A stretch of DNA of 32,505 nucleotides, taken from the NCBI GenBank assembly GCA_002352665.1, contig DEIV01000140.1:14435-46939 (forward strand), given 5' to 3'. Source of the stretch: Flavobacteriaceae bacterium UBA2765 (lineage in GTDB: Bacteria > Bacteroidota > Bacteroidia > Flavobacteriales > Flavobacteriaceae). Positions 14,549 to 22,301 of this stretch are shown piece after piece (positions within the stretch are counted from its first letter, which is position 1; each line of letters opens with the position of its first letter). The position numbers were made by a program, and so were the translations under genes. Under the pieces are notes generated by a model. That model did no database searches, was not told the origin of the DNA, and saw nothing but the letters and a program-made list of their open reading frames with translations.

Positions 14549-14610
14549 AGCTCCTCCCTTTGGATAAAGGGAGGTGGCCACGTTTTTTTGCGTGGACGGA
14601 GGGATTGAAA
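14549..14610. repeat. Dispersed palindromic repeat, copy A
   Basis: About 62 bases starting AGCTCCTCCCTTTGGATAAA, with a CTCCCTTT/AAAGGGAG hairpin, then GGTGGCCACGT, a T-run, and CGTGGACGGAGGGATTGAAA. An almost identical copy lies in the opposite orientation at 21960-22022. Confidence 0.85.
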
Positions 14611-14619
14611 ACTCAAACC

Positions 14620-14778
14620 TTACTTACCTGCCTCCTTATCTTCAAATATAGGATGTACTTCAATCGGATTACAACAAACCTCACAATCCTCTATATAAAC
14701 TTGGTTCCTTACAGAACTATCCATGAGCATCGATATTTCCTCCCAGCAATGGACACACTGAAAAAAATATTCTTCCAT
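14620..14778 (-). CDS. CPXCG-type cysteine-rich mini-protein
   Basis: A 52-aa gene on the minus strand, starting at the ATG complementary to 14776-14778 and ending at TAA 14620-14622. The product is MEEYFFQCVHCWEEISMLMD, then a middle containing YIEDCEVCCNPIEVHPIF, ending EDKEAGK. The pattern C-x-x-C-W...D.S...Y.EDCEVCC.P.E is that of the CPXCG family of small, probably zinc-binding proteins. The first motif here is CVHC rather than CPYC. Four cysteines (8, 11, 32, 35) can make a zinc ribbon, with an additional C36. Role unknown. It lies next to repeat copy A and upstream of nothing on its strand; it is a free-standing gene. Confidence 0.75.
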   Translation of the reverse strand: MEEYFFQCVHCWEEISMLMDSSVRNQVYIEDCEVCCNPIEVHPIFEDKEAGK

Positions 14779-14869
14779 AATATATTTAATAAATCTTAAA
14801 CCTTAAGTGTGTTTAACTTTAAATAACTACAATTAAATATCTGTATATTAAATTATTATCTCAACATAA

Positions 14870-15250
14870 TTATAACCATTTTAAAAAATAATCCATCATG
14901 GCTTCCTTCAATTCATAATGCAATTTTATATAGGTTTTCATATCATCTCTTAAAGTATTTTGCTGGTTTTGTAGTCTTCCATCAATATCCTCATTAAGAT
15001 TTGCGAATTGTATATTTTTTAATTTAGCCTTACACTTATGCAGTAATTTTGAAATAGCATCTTTCTCAATCATGATACGGTTTTGAAAACTCTCTAAGGG
15101 TACTAATGCTCTATCGCTAAATTCTCTGCTGGCAATTTCTTCCAATTTTTCTTCAAAAGTGTCCATTTCATTAAAATGAAACTTTAATTCTCTTCTCCAA
15201 GTTTCTAAATTAAATTTTAAATCGCTTAAATATAATACTTTAGTCTGCAT
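14870..15250 (-). CDS. Hypothetical coiled-coil protein
   Basis: A 126-aa soluble, highly charged and helical protein: LKFNLETWRRELKFHFNEMD, a heptad-rich middle (EKDAISKLLHKCKAKLKNIQ), and a C-terminal helix LHYELKEAMMDYFLKWL. No signal peptide or known family is visible. It begins 21 bases after the EF-G-like gene ends on the same strand, so it is the second gene of that operon and could be linked to stress or ribosome functions. That link is inference from position only. Confidence 0.7.
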   Translation of the reverse strand: MQTKVLYLSDLKFNLETWRRELKFHFNEMDTFEEKLEEIASREFSDRALVPLESFQNRIMIEKDAISKLLHKCKAKLKNIQFANLNEDIDGRLQNQQNTLRDDMKTYIKLHYELKEAMMDYFLKWL

Positions 15251-15271
15251 ATGTGTAAATTTTAATGGTTA

Positions 15272-17377
15272 TTATAATTGTTTTACTAAATCTTGCTGCA
15301 CATTTCTTGGTACAGGCTGGTATGATGAAAATGTTGAGCCAAATGCTGCCCTACCTTGTGTTAAACTACGCAAAGCGGTTGAATATCCGTACAGTTCAGC
15401 TTCAGGTGCTAAACATTTTAATATTTGATAATTTTCATTATTGCTAATTCCTTGAATAATTGCTCTACGCGATTGTAGATCAGTCATCACATTCCCCACC
15501 ATTTCCTCCGGAACTTTCACTTCTAATTCTTGTACGGGTTCTAGTAATTTGGGATTTGCATTTAAAAAAGCTTCTTTAAAAGCATGAGCACCAGCAATTT
15601 TAAAGGATATGTCATTAGAATCTACAGGATGCATCTTACCATCATATACCATCACCCTTACATCTCTTATAAAAGAATTGGTCAATGGTCCATTTTCCAT
15701 AACTTCCAAAATACCTTTCATTACAGAGGGTAAATAACGCAGATCTATTACACCACCAACGATACAGTTGTAAAACCATAGTTTTCCACCCCAAGGTAAA
15801 TCTACTTCTTGTTTGCCTCTAATATTGAATCCCTCCGGCTCCTCCATACCCTCATACCAGGGCTCAATTTTTAAATGCACCTGAGCGAACTGCCCTGCAC
15901 CACCAGATTGTTTTTTATGCCTGTAATTGGCAGTAGACGAACGTTGAATGGTTTCCCTATAGGTTATTTTAGGTCTTTCAAAAGTGGCCTCTACGCCATA
16001 AATATTTTTTAATGCCCAATCAATAGTAGCCAAATGCAATTCGCCTTGACAACCTATTAATAATTGTTTAGACTCTTTTGAATAGGTTATGACCACCGTA
16101 GGATCTTGACTGTGAATCTTTTTAAGAGCATCACTTAATTTTTCTTCATCATTTTTAGATACCGCAAAAACAGCCTTTCTTATTCTAGGTGCGGGAAATT
16201 GAATTGGCTTGATAGTAACGGGATGATTTTCAACGTACAAAGTGTCGTTAGTTTCAGTATACTTTAATTTTAAAGTGGCTCCTATATCACCTACTGTTAA
16301 TTTTTTTACTGCTTCTCTCTTGATACCATCCATAATGAATAACTGATTAAGAATCTCTGTCTCTTCATTACGAGAATTGACCAATTTATCATTCAAATTT
16401 ATTTCACCGGATTTTACTTTGAAAAATGTAATTTGTCCTAAATTTGGTTGATACACGGTTTTAAAAATAAATAATGCCGTTGGAGCATCCTTTTTTCTAA
16501 CAATAGTATCACCTTCTACACTTTGTTCCTCTTTTAGATCTGCTGCCGCAGGAGCTACATTATCAATAAAACCCATTAATCTTCCTGTACCCATATCATT
16601 TAATGCAGAAACACAAAACACCGGGAATAACTCGTTATTGAGCATCCCAACCTTGATACCCTGACGCATTTCATCTTCATTTAATGTCCCTTTCTCAAAG
16701 AAAAGTTCTAGCAATTCTTCATCATTTTCTGCTGCTTTTTCTACCAAGTCATTATGTAGCGTGTTGGCAAGTTCTATTTGATCGTCCGGTATAGCTAATT
16801 TTTCAGGCTTCCCTCCTTCCGGGGAAAATTTATAGAGCTTCATCTTCAATACATCAATGATTCCTTGGGCTCCGTCTATTTTAATCGGATATTGAATCTT
16901 TATAGCATTTTTACCCACTAAAGTTTTGATACTTTTAAAACTTTCCTCAAAATTTGCATTGATATGATCAATTTGATTGACGACAAAAAGGGTGGGCTTA
17001 CTATATTTATCTACATAATTCCATATAATTTCTGAGCCGGCTTCAACACCATATTGTGCATTGATAACATTTACTATAGTATCAGAAACTCTAATAGATG
17101 AAATGATCTCACCAATAAAATCGTCTAAACCGGGCGTGTCAATAATGTTAATTTTATAATTACGCCATTCGGTATGTAAAGGTGTTGCAAAGACAGAAGT
17201 ACCTCTTTCATGCTCGATTTCATGATAGTCAGATACTGTATTCTTGTCCTCTACCGTACCTCTTCTATTGATCAGTCCGGCCTCAAAGAGCATGGTTTCT
17301 GATAAAGTTGTCTTTCCACTATTGTGTGCACCAACAAAAACAACATTTTTGATATGTTTGTCGTCATATATCTTCAT
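15272..17377 (-). CDS. EF-G-like translational GTPase (second EF-G type)
   Basis: A 701-aa five-domain GTPase of the elongation factor G family. G1 is GAHNSGKT (residues 16-23), G3 is IDTPGLDDF, and G4 is NQID in place of NKxD. The switch I segment reads ERGTSVFATP instead of the ERGITI of true EF-G. The rest follows EF-G: domain II (about 300-395), domain III (VFAVSKNDEEKLSDALKKIH), domain IV (SGGAGQFAQVHLKIEP, normally involved in translocation), and domain V ending in AFGSTFSSYQPVPRNVQQDL. The NQID and switch I changes mark the EF-G-like/FusA2 group found beside a standard EF-G in many Bacteroidota. Its exact function is unsettled; it may work in stress or ribosome recycling. It leads an operon with the coiled-coil gene. 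Confidence 0.9.
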   Translation of the reverse strand: MKIYDDKHIKNVVFVGAHNSGKTTLSETMLFEAGLINRRGTVEDKNTVSDYHEIEHERGTSVFATPLHTEWRNYKINIIDTPGLDDFIGEIISSIRVSDTIVNVINAQYGVEAGSEIIWNYVDKYSKPTLFVVNQIDHINANFEESFKSIKTLVGKNAIKIQYPIKIDGAQGIIDVLKMKLYKFSPEGGKPEKLAIPDDQIELANTLHNDLVEKAAENDEELLELFFEKGTLNEDEMRQGIKVGMLNNELFPVFCVSALNDMGTGRLMGFIDNVAPAAADLKEEQSVEGDTIVRKKDAPTALFIFKTVYQPNLGQITFFKVKSGEINLNDKLVNSRNEETEILNQLFIMDGIKREAVKKLTVGDIGATLKLKYTETNDTLYVENHPVTIKPIQFPAPRIRKAVFAVSKNDEEKLSDALKKIHSQDPTVVITYSKESKQLLIGCQGELHLATIDWALKNIYGVEATFERPKITYRETIQRSSTANYRHKKQSGGAGQFAQVHLKIEPWYEGMEEPEGFNIRGKQEVDLPWGGKLWFYNCIVGGVIDLRYLPSVMKGILEVMENGPLTNSFIRDVRVMVYDGKMHPVDSNDISFKIAGAHAFKEAFLNANPKLLEPVQELEVKVPEEMVGNVMTDLQSRRAIIQGISNNENYQILKCLAPEAELYGYSTALRSLTQGRAAFGSTFSSYQPVPRNVQQDLVKQL

Positions 17378-17470
17378 AATTTTGAATTTTTATGTTTATT
17401 TGAGTATAAAACTACTAACTTTTTATTTTCAAAAACATGATTTTTATTAGCTTTTTAAGATTTAAAAAAA

Positions 17471-19447
17471 TTAATAAGCCAATACCGATTTTAAAGCATC
17501 TTCAAACCTATTTTTCCCTAAGTATTGGGTTTCTAATTGAGATACAAACGGAATAGGTGTTTCCATACTAGCTACTCTTTTAACCGGAGCATCTAAACTT
17601 TCAAAGCAATTTTCGTGAATCAATGCAGAGATATCACTGGCAATACCGCCAAACATAGAATCTTCTTGCAATATAATAACTTTTCCTGTTTTTTCAACGG
17701 ATGTAAATATAGTTTCGGTATCTAATGGCTGTAAACTTCTTAAATCAATCACATCTGCAGCAATATGCGTATTCTTACTTAGAATTTCTAAGGCCCAATG
17801 TGCCGTAGCTCCAAAAGTAATAATGCTTATGTCATTCCCCGTTTTTAATACAGCGGCCTTACCTAAAGGCAAAGTATAATAATCTGTAGGAACATCTTGG
17901 CGGATGGTTCTGTACAAGGCTTTATGCTCAAAAAACAATACGGGATTCGGATCGTTAATCGCAGCAGCCAATAAGCCTTTAGCGTCATAAGGAAAAGCCG
18001 GATAAACCACTTTTAATCCGGGTGTCTTAGTAAACCATGCTTCATTAGTTTGACTGTGGAAAGGTCCTGCTCCTACACCGGCACCACAAGGCATTCTTAT
18101 CACTACATCAGCCGGTTGACTCCATCTATAATATGATTTTGCCAATACATTGACTATGGGATTAAATCCGGAACTTACAAAATCTGCAAATTGCATTTCT
18201 ACAACAGATTTTATTCCGTTGACAGACAATCCGTAGGCCGCAGAAACTATAGCCGATTCGCATATGGGGGTATTTCTGACACGTTCTTTACCGAATGCTG
18301 CAACAAAACCATCAGTAATTTTAAAAGCACCGCCATACTCGGCTATATCTTGACCCATAATCACCAAATCTTGATGCACTTCCATAGATTGTTTTAAACC
18401 CTGAGATATGGCATCAATAAAACGAATATTTTCGAACGAATCAGAATGATTTACTGGCTGATAATCAAATTGTTTATAGACATCATTTAATTCTTTTATT
18501 TCATCTGGAGCAATTAATGATTCATTAAAAGCAGATGCCAGATTTTCATTGATTTGATGGGCAATTTCTTTTTTAAATTCGACTATCTGCTCTTCAGACA
18601 ATATATCTTCATTTTTTAAATAGGCCTGATAATTCTCTATAGGATCTTTGGCTGCCCATCTATCCATCAGGTCTTGTGGTACATATTTAGTACCACTAGC
18701 CTCTTCATGACCTCGCATTCTAAAGGTTTTAAACTCTAATAATATAGGACGAGGATCTTTACGAACACTTTTAACCACCTCAGATACTTTTTGATATACC
18801 TCTAGAATATTATTACCATCAATAATATGATTTTCCATGCCGTAACCAATAGCCCTGTCTGCAATATGCTCACATTTAAACTGTTCGCTTGTTGGTGTTG
18901 ATAATCCATATCCATTATTTTCAACACAAAATAATACAGGTAAAGACCACACGGAAGCTACATTAAGCGATTCGTGAATGTCACCTTCACTCGTTCCGCC
19001 CTCTCCTGTGAATACCGCACAGACTTGTTGGTTATTTTTCAACAGATTACCTAATGCTATGCCATCAGCAATTCCAAATTGAGGTCCTAAATGAGAGATC
19101 ATTCCTACAATATTATAGGTTTGTGTTCCAAAATGAAAACTTCTATCTCTACCTTTGGTAAAACCGCTTGCTTTTCCTTGCCATTGAGAAAACAATCTGT
19201 GTAAGGGGATATTTCTTGTGGTAAAAACACCCAAGTTTCTATGCATGGGTAAAATGTATTCCTCTTTAGCTAATGCTGACGTAAGGCCAACTGCTATGGC
19301 TTCTTGACCAATACCGCTAAACCACTTAGATATTTTTCCTTGACGGAGTAAAATAAGCATTTTTTCCTCTATTAATCGAGGTAATAACATAGCTCTGTAA
19401 AGTTCAAGTAACTTTTCTGTGGAGAGGTTTTGTTTGTCGAAAGTCAT
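17471..19447 (-). CDS. Fused E1 alpha/beta 2-oxoacid (branched-chain type) dehydrogenase
   Basis: A 658-aa thiamine-diphosphate enzyme that decarboxylates 2-oxoacids, probably 2-oxoisovalerate and relatives, and passes the acyl group to an E2 lipoyl protein. Alpha and beta subunits are one chain. The alpha part (about 1-330) has the thiamine-diphosphate motif GEGGTSEGDIHESLN (near residue 150, ending in the metal-binding Asn) and FRMRGHEEASG. The beta part (about 340-658) has EYGGAFKITDGF, NTPICESAIVSAAYGLS and RMPCGAGVGAGPFHSQ. The fusion is common in Bacteroidota. The product feeds branched-chain fatty acid synthesis and amino acid breakdown. No E2 or E3 gene lies nearby. The Lrp-type regulator sits directly upstream. 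Confidence 0.9.
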   Translation of the reverse strand: MTFDKQNLSTEKLLELYRAMLLPRLIEEKMLILLRQGKISKWFSGIGQEAIAVGLTSALAKEEYILPMHRNLGVFTTRNIPLHRLFSQWQGKASGFTKGRDRSFHFGTQTYNIVGMISHLGPQFGIADGIALGNLLKNNQQVCAVFTGEGGTSEGDIHESLNVASVWSLPVLFCVENNGYGLSTPTSEQFKCEHIADRAIGYGMENHIIDGNNILEVYQKVSEVVKSVRKDPRPILLEFKTFRMRGHEEASGTKYVPQDLMDRWAAKDPIENYQAYLKNEDILSEEQIVEFKKEIAHQINENLASAFNESLIAPDEIKELNDVYKQFDYQPVNHSDSFENIRFIDAISQGLKQSMEVHQDLVIMGQDIAEYGGAFKITDGFVAAFGKERVRNTPICESAIVSAAYGLSVNGIKSVVEMQFADFVSSGFNPIVNVLAKSYYRWSQPADVVIRMPCGAGVGAGPFHSQTNEAWFTKTPGLKVVYPAFPYDAKGLLAAAINDPNPVLFFEHKALYRTIRQDVPTDYYTLPLGKAAVLKTGNDISIITFGATAHWALEILSKNTHIAADVIDLRSLQPLDTETIFTSVEKTGKVIILQEDSMFGGIASDISALIHENCFESLDAPVKRVASMETPIPFVSQLETQYLGKNRFEDALKSVLAY

Positions 19448-19463
19448 CCGTCAATTTTTATAT

Positions 19464-19471
19464 CAAAAATA
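19464..19471 (-). promoter_or_regulatory. -7 box of the E1 dehydrogenase gene
   Basis: On the minus strand TATTTTTG matches TAnnTTTG and ends 16 bases before the ATG. I see no clear TTG at the -33 distance, so this is a half-supported promoter. Confidence 0.4.
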
Positions 19472-19537
19472 AGAAATCTTAATTAGCTATGCATAAAAAT
19501 AACGTAATATATAAGGCGTTTTTTCGCTTTGAAGAAT

Positions 19538-19572
19538 AAAAAACGCTTACAACATAATTGTAAGCGTTTTTT
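19538..19572 (-). terminator. Rho-independent terminator after the Lrp gene
   Basis: Fifteen-base arms (AAAAAACGCTTACAA / TTGTAAGCGTTTTTT) around CATAA pair perfectly, and read on the minus strand they end in a T-run. It lies 22 bases beyond the Lrp stop and separates it from the E1 gene. It could work in both directions. Confidence 0.8.
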
Positions 19573-19593
19573 TAAGCAAAAAAGCAATGCTAT

Positions 19594-20079
19594 TTAAATT
19601 TTGTAATTATCAAAAATAGCGTGCATTAATCGTTTTTTATCATTGATAACTTCTTCTAAAGAAATTGATGTTTCAGTTCTTAAGACACCTTTAATATCAT
19701 CTATCTTAAATATAATATCTTTAGCATGTTTAGTATCTGTAGCTCTAATTTTACAAAAAACGGCAAACTTACCTGTGGTTAAATGTGCGACAGTAACTTC
19801 AGGGATAGATTTTAATTCTTCTATAATAGCTTTGGTATAGGTTGATTTTTCAATAAATAATCCAATATAAGCTATAAAACTATAGTTCATTTTGTCATAA
19901 TCAACAGTAAGTGTAGAGCCTTTGATTACCCCTTCTTCTTCCATTTTTTTAACCCTTACATGGATGGTTCCTGCAGAAACCAATAATCTTTTTGCAATAT
20001 CCGTAAAAGGTGTTCTGGCATTTTCAATTAGAATATCCAGTATTTGATGGTCGATTTCGTCTAATTTAAATTTTGACAT
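19594..20079 (-). CDS. Lrp/AsnC family transcription regulator
   Basis: A 161-aa regulator. Residues 5-62 form the winged helix-turn-helix (LDEIDHQILDILIENARTPF, TDIAKRLLVSAGTIHVRVKK). Residues about 70-145 form the RAM ligand-binding domain with IPEVTVAHLTTGKFAVFCKI. Such proteins sense amino acids and form octamers that wrap DNA. Position directly upstream of an oxoacid dehydrogenase suggests branched-chain or other amino acid metabolism as its field, but a terminator separates the two genes, so this is only suggestive. Confidence 0.92.
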   Translation of the reverse strand: MSKFKLDEIDHQILDILIENARTPFTDIAKRLLVSAGTIHVRVKKMEEEGVIKGSTLTVDYDKMNYSFIAYIGLFIEKSTYTKAIIEELKSIPEVTVAHLTTGKFAVFCKIRATDTKHAKDIIFKIDDIKGVLRTETSISLEEVINDKKRLMHAIFDNYKI

Positions 20080-20147
20080 GGTTGCTTTATTTTCAATTAT
20101 TAGTCAAATTTCTTACTTTTTTGGTAATAATACTAACAAATATTGAA

Positions 20148-21257
20148 TTATTTCTCATATAGTGAAGTTAATGTACTTTTATTTTTAAACGATTCACCTT
20201 TTTTGTCAATAATCTGATTGGCATAATAACCAGACAAATAGCTTACATGTTCTATAATAGGCTTAAAAATAATTTGCCTGTCTTTAAGGATTTCCTTAAA
20301 GACAATGCCTACATCTACCATACTTTGCTCATCTGATAGAAATATTTTTTTATAAATAATGTCTAAATATTTTTTTTCATTATTGGGTATAGATAAATAG
20401 GGATGATAAGCATCAAAATTTTCTTCGCAAGCTATATACTTTATCCCGCTAAGTAGGGCAATGAAATAGAATTTACGTACTTCTTCCCTATCATAATCAT
20501 CCTTAAAATGTCCGGCCTCAATCAAGATGGTATGATGTCCGGCTTTTTGAAAATTATCACCGGTAGCCGTGGGGTAAAATTCATCAGTGTATCTTCCTAT
20601 TTGTCCGGGAATTAGCTTGTTTAGGGTTTGAAACATGGCACTGATAACCGCCATGGTAATTTTTCTACTTTCTGTAATTTTACGTGTAATATCTTCTGAT
20701 GGGGCTAAAAAAGAAATCGTAGCGGGTTTATCACCAACACTAAAAATGGTCCGCTGATCATGCAGATTAAAACAAAATTTAGGGTTTACTTCTTTTAGAA
20801 CCGATTGCAATAATTTGCTTTCAGAAGCTATGAGATCAACCGCATCCCTATTTAAATCAATATCCTGAGCATTAACTCTGGTATATGCTTTGGCACCATC
20901 AGGATTAAGCATAGGTATAAATACCAAAGTACAAGCCTTTACTATTTGTGAAATTTTATCTGAATGATTGTCAATATCTGTGATCCACTTAAAAAAATCG
21001 AATACAGCCTTGGTACCGGTACTTTCATTACCATGCATTTGCGACCAAATTAAGATTTTAGTAGCTCCCGTTCCTATAGCAATTTTATGAATTGGTATGC
21101 CTTTATATGAGTGTCCAATTTTTTCTACTTTAAATGCTTCGGGTAAATTTTTTATAATAGGCTCAATATGTTTATAAGTGATATACCTACCATGCAGTCG
21201 CTCCTCTTTATGCAATAAAGACCATGCTAATATTTTTTTTAATTCAATTGAATCCAT
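20148..21257 (-). CDS. M14-family zinc carboxypeptidase-like protein
   Basis: A 369-aa protein with the M14 zinc site: HGNE (residues 75-78) supplies H75 and E78, and H166 in FNLHDQ is the third ligand. NPDGA (118-122) and RVNAQDIDLNRD (127-138) supply substrate-binding Arg/Asn. E247 in ILIEAGH is the likely catalytic glutamate. The enzyme should remove C-terminal residues from peptides. There is no signal peptide, so it is probably cytoplasmic, which is unusual for classical digestive carboxypeptidases but seen in bacterial M14 relatives. The C-terminal 120 residues are family-specific. It is divergent from the HTH regulator at 21575. Confidence 0.87.
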   Translation of the reverse strand: MDSIELKKILAWSLLHKEERLHGRYITYKHIEPIIKNLPEAFKVEKIGHSYKGIPIHKIAIGTGATKILIWSQMHGNESTGTKAVFDFFKWITDIDNHSDKISQIVKACTLVFIPMLNPDGAKAYTRVNAQDIDLNRDAVDLIASESKLLQSVLKEVNPKFCFNLHDQRTIFSVGDKPATISFLAPSEDITRKITESRKITMAVISAMFQTLNKLIPGQIGRYTDEFYPTATGDNFQKAGHHTILIEAGHFKDDYDREEVRKFYFIALLSGIKYIACEENFDAYHPYLSIPNNEKKYLDIIYKKIFLSDEQSMVDVGIVFKEILKDRQIIFKPIIEHVSYLSGYYANQIIDKKGESFKNKSTLTSLYEK

Positions 21258-21574
21258 TCTAAAAATGATACATTTTTTCGATTGTAAATATACATAAACT
21301 CAATGATAAAAATGGAAGAATAAAGTATCAAGATCACGCTCTTAATTGTATGAATATTTACATTTGTAAACTTTTAATTCAAACTTAATAGACCGATTTT
21401 TGTAATTTAATTTACAAATGTAATCAACTTTAATATTTGCATTATAATAGAATGTATATCAGATTATTATATATTGTTATATAAATGAAATATGCGTAAT
21501 ATTATTCATTTATATACATTAGTATTAGGTATTGTAAATCTAATAATTTACATTTGTAATGTTAAAATGATCAT
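21258..21574. promoter_or_regulatory. Divergent control region with three TTACATTTGTAA sites
   Basis: The 12-base sequence TTACATTTGTAA occurs at 21358-21369 and 21548-21559, and as its reverse complement TTACAAATGTAA at 21412-21423. Each copy is itself a near-palindrome (TTACA..TGTAA). The last copy ends 15 bases before the GTG start of the HTH gene. They look like operators for that regulator, with control of the divergent carboxypeptidase possible. Confidence 0.65.
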
Positions 21575-21934
21575 GTGATAAATAACGCGGATTTTTCGGA
21601 AAGATTACAAATGGTGATTGATTATTATCAATTATCAGCTGCGGCATTTGCCTATAAAATTAATGTACAACGTTCTAGTATTTCTCATCTTTTATCCGGA
21701 CGAAATAAACCCAGTTTAGATTTTGTATTAAAAGTGTTGGATCAATTTAAAGAAGTAGAATTGTATTGGTTACTCAATGGTAAGGGCAATTTTCCTAAAG
21801 AAGATAGTACTCCTATTCCAGACACATCCTTTATAAAAACAAATGCTGATGAAAATACATCAGACAAGGAAATTGATAAAATAATTATTTTCTATAAGGA
21901 TGGCACTTTTAAGGGTTATCAGGAAGGAGAATAG
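21575..21934 (+). CDS. Small HTH (XRE-type) transcription regulator, GTG start
   Basis: A 119-aa protein. Residues 7-60 are a Cro/CI-type helix-turn-helix (FSERLQMVIDYYQLSAAAFA, then INVQRSSISHLLSGRNKPSL, DFVLKVLDQFKEVELYWLLN). The tail is acidic and flexible, and ends with IDKIIIFYKDGTFKGYQEGE, a strand-forming segment seen at the end of related flavobacterial regulators. I chose GTG 21575 because the helix 1 residues NADFSERL begin there and no in-frame ATG precedes them. Three matching operator-like sites upstream point to autoregulation. Target genes are not known. Confidence 0.85.
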   Translation: MINNADFSERLQMVIDYYQLSAAAFAYKINVQRSSISHLLSGRNKPSLDFVLKVLDQFKEVELYWLLNGKGNFPKEDSTPIPDTSFIKTNADENTSDKEIDKIIIFYKDGTFKGYQEGE

Positions 21935-22202
21935 GAAATCTTATTAATTTTGGTTTGGGTTTCAATCCCTCCGTCCACGTCAAAAAAAGTGGCCACCTCC
22001 CTTTATCCATAGGGAGGAGCTAAAACTGATCTAAAATAATCAAAATAGGATGTGGGTATTCTGAAACTGCCAGCAGGCTAGTACACTACGCCCTGGATCG
22101 ATTTCTATTAATGGGTTTATGCTTCTACCTTAAGGTCTAATACTTTTTTAGCATGCTTCTTTTAATAAGGTCTAGCATGACTCAATTCTCAAATTAAGCT
22201 CA
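21935..22202. other. Gene-free spacer holding repeat copy B
   Basis: Besides the palindromic repeat at 21960-22022 I see no gene. Direct copies of AAGGTCTA occur at about 22132 and 22171. No function is suggested. Confidence 0.45.
21960..22022. repeat. Dispersed palindromic repeat, copy B
   Basis: Reverse complement of copy A at 14549-14610, starting TTTCAATCCCTCCGTCCACG and ending GGGAGGAGCT. The differences are a changed central run (CAAAAAAAG) and one altered base in the hairpin loop side. Such elements stand between genes throughout flavobacterial genomes. Confidence 0.85.
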
Positions 22203-22241
22203 AAAAGAAAGGCCTCACAGATTTTATTATCCGTAAGGCCT
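22203..22241 (-). terminator. Rho-independent terminator of the M1 aminopeptidase gene
   Basis: Arms 22210-22222 (AGGCCTCACAGAT) and 22229-22241 pair over 13 positions with two G-T pairs. On the minus strand the hairpin is followed by TTTCTTTTT. It lies about 60 bases after the stop at 22302. Confidence 0.75.
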
Positions 22242-22301
22242 GATCAGCACTTTTCTCTCACTAATTAAAAGGTAAGGGAGGGTTTTATGTTTAATTTGTT
22301 A

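Noticed and set aside
14560..14799. 79-codon plus-strand frame
   Set aside because: It runs through the palindromic repeat and antisense to the CPXCG-type gene, which has clear family motifs.
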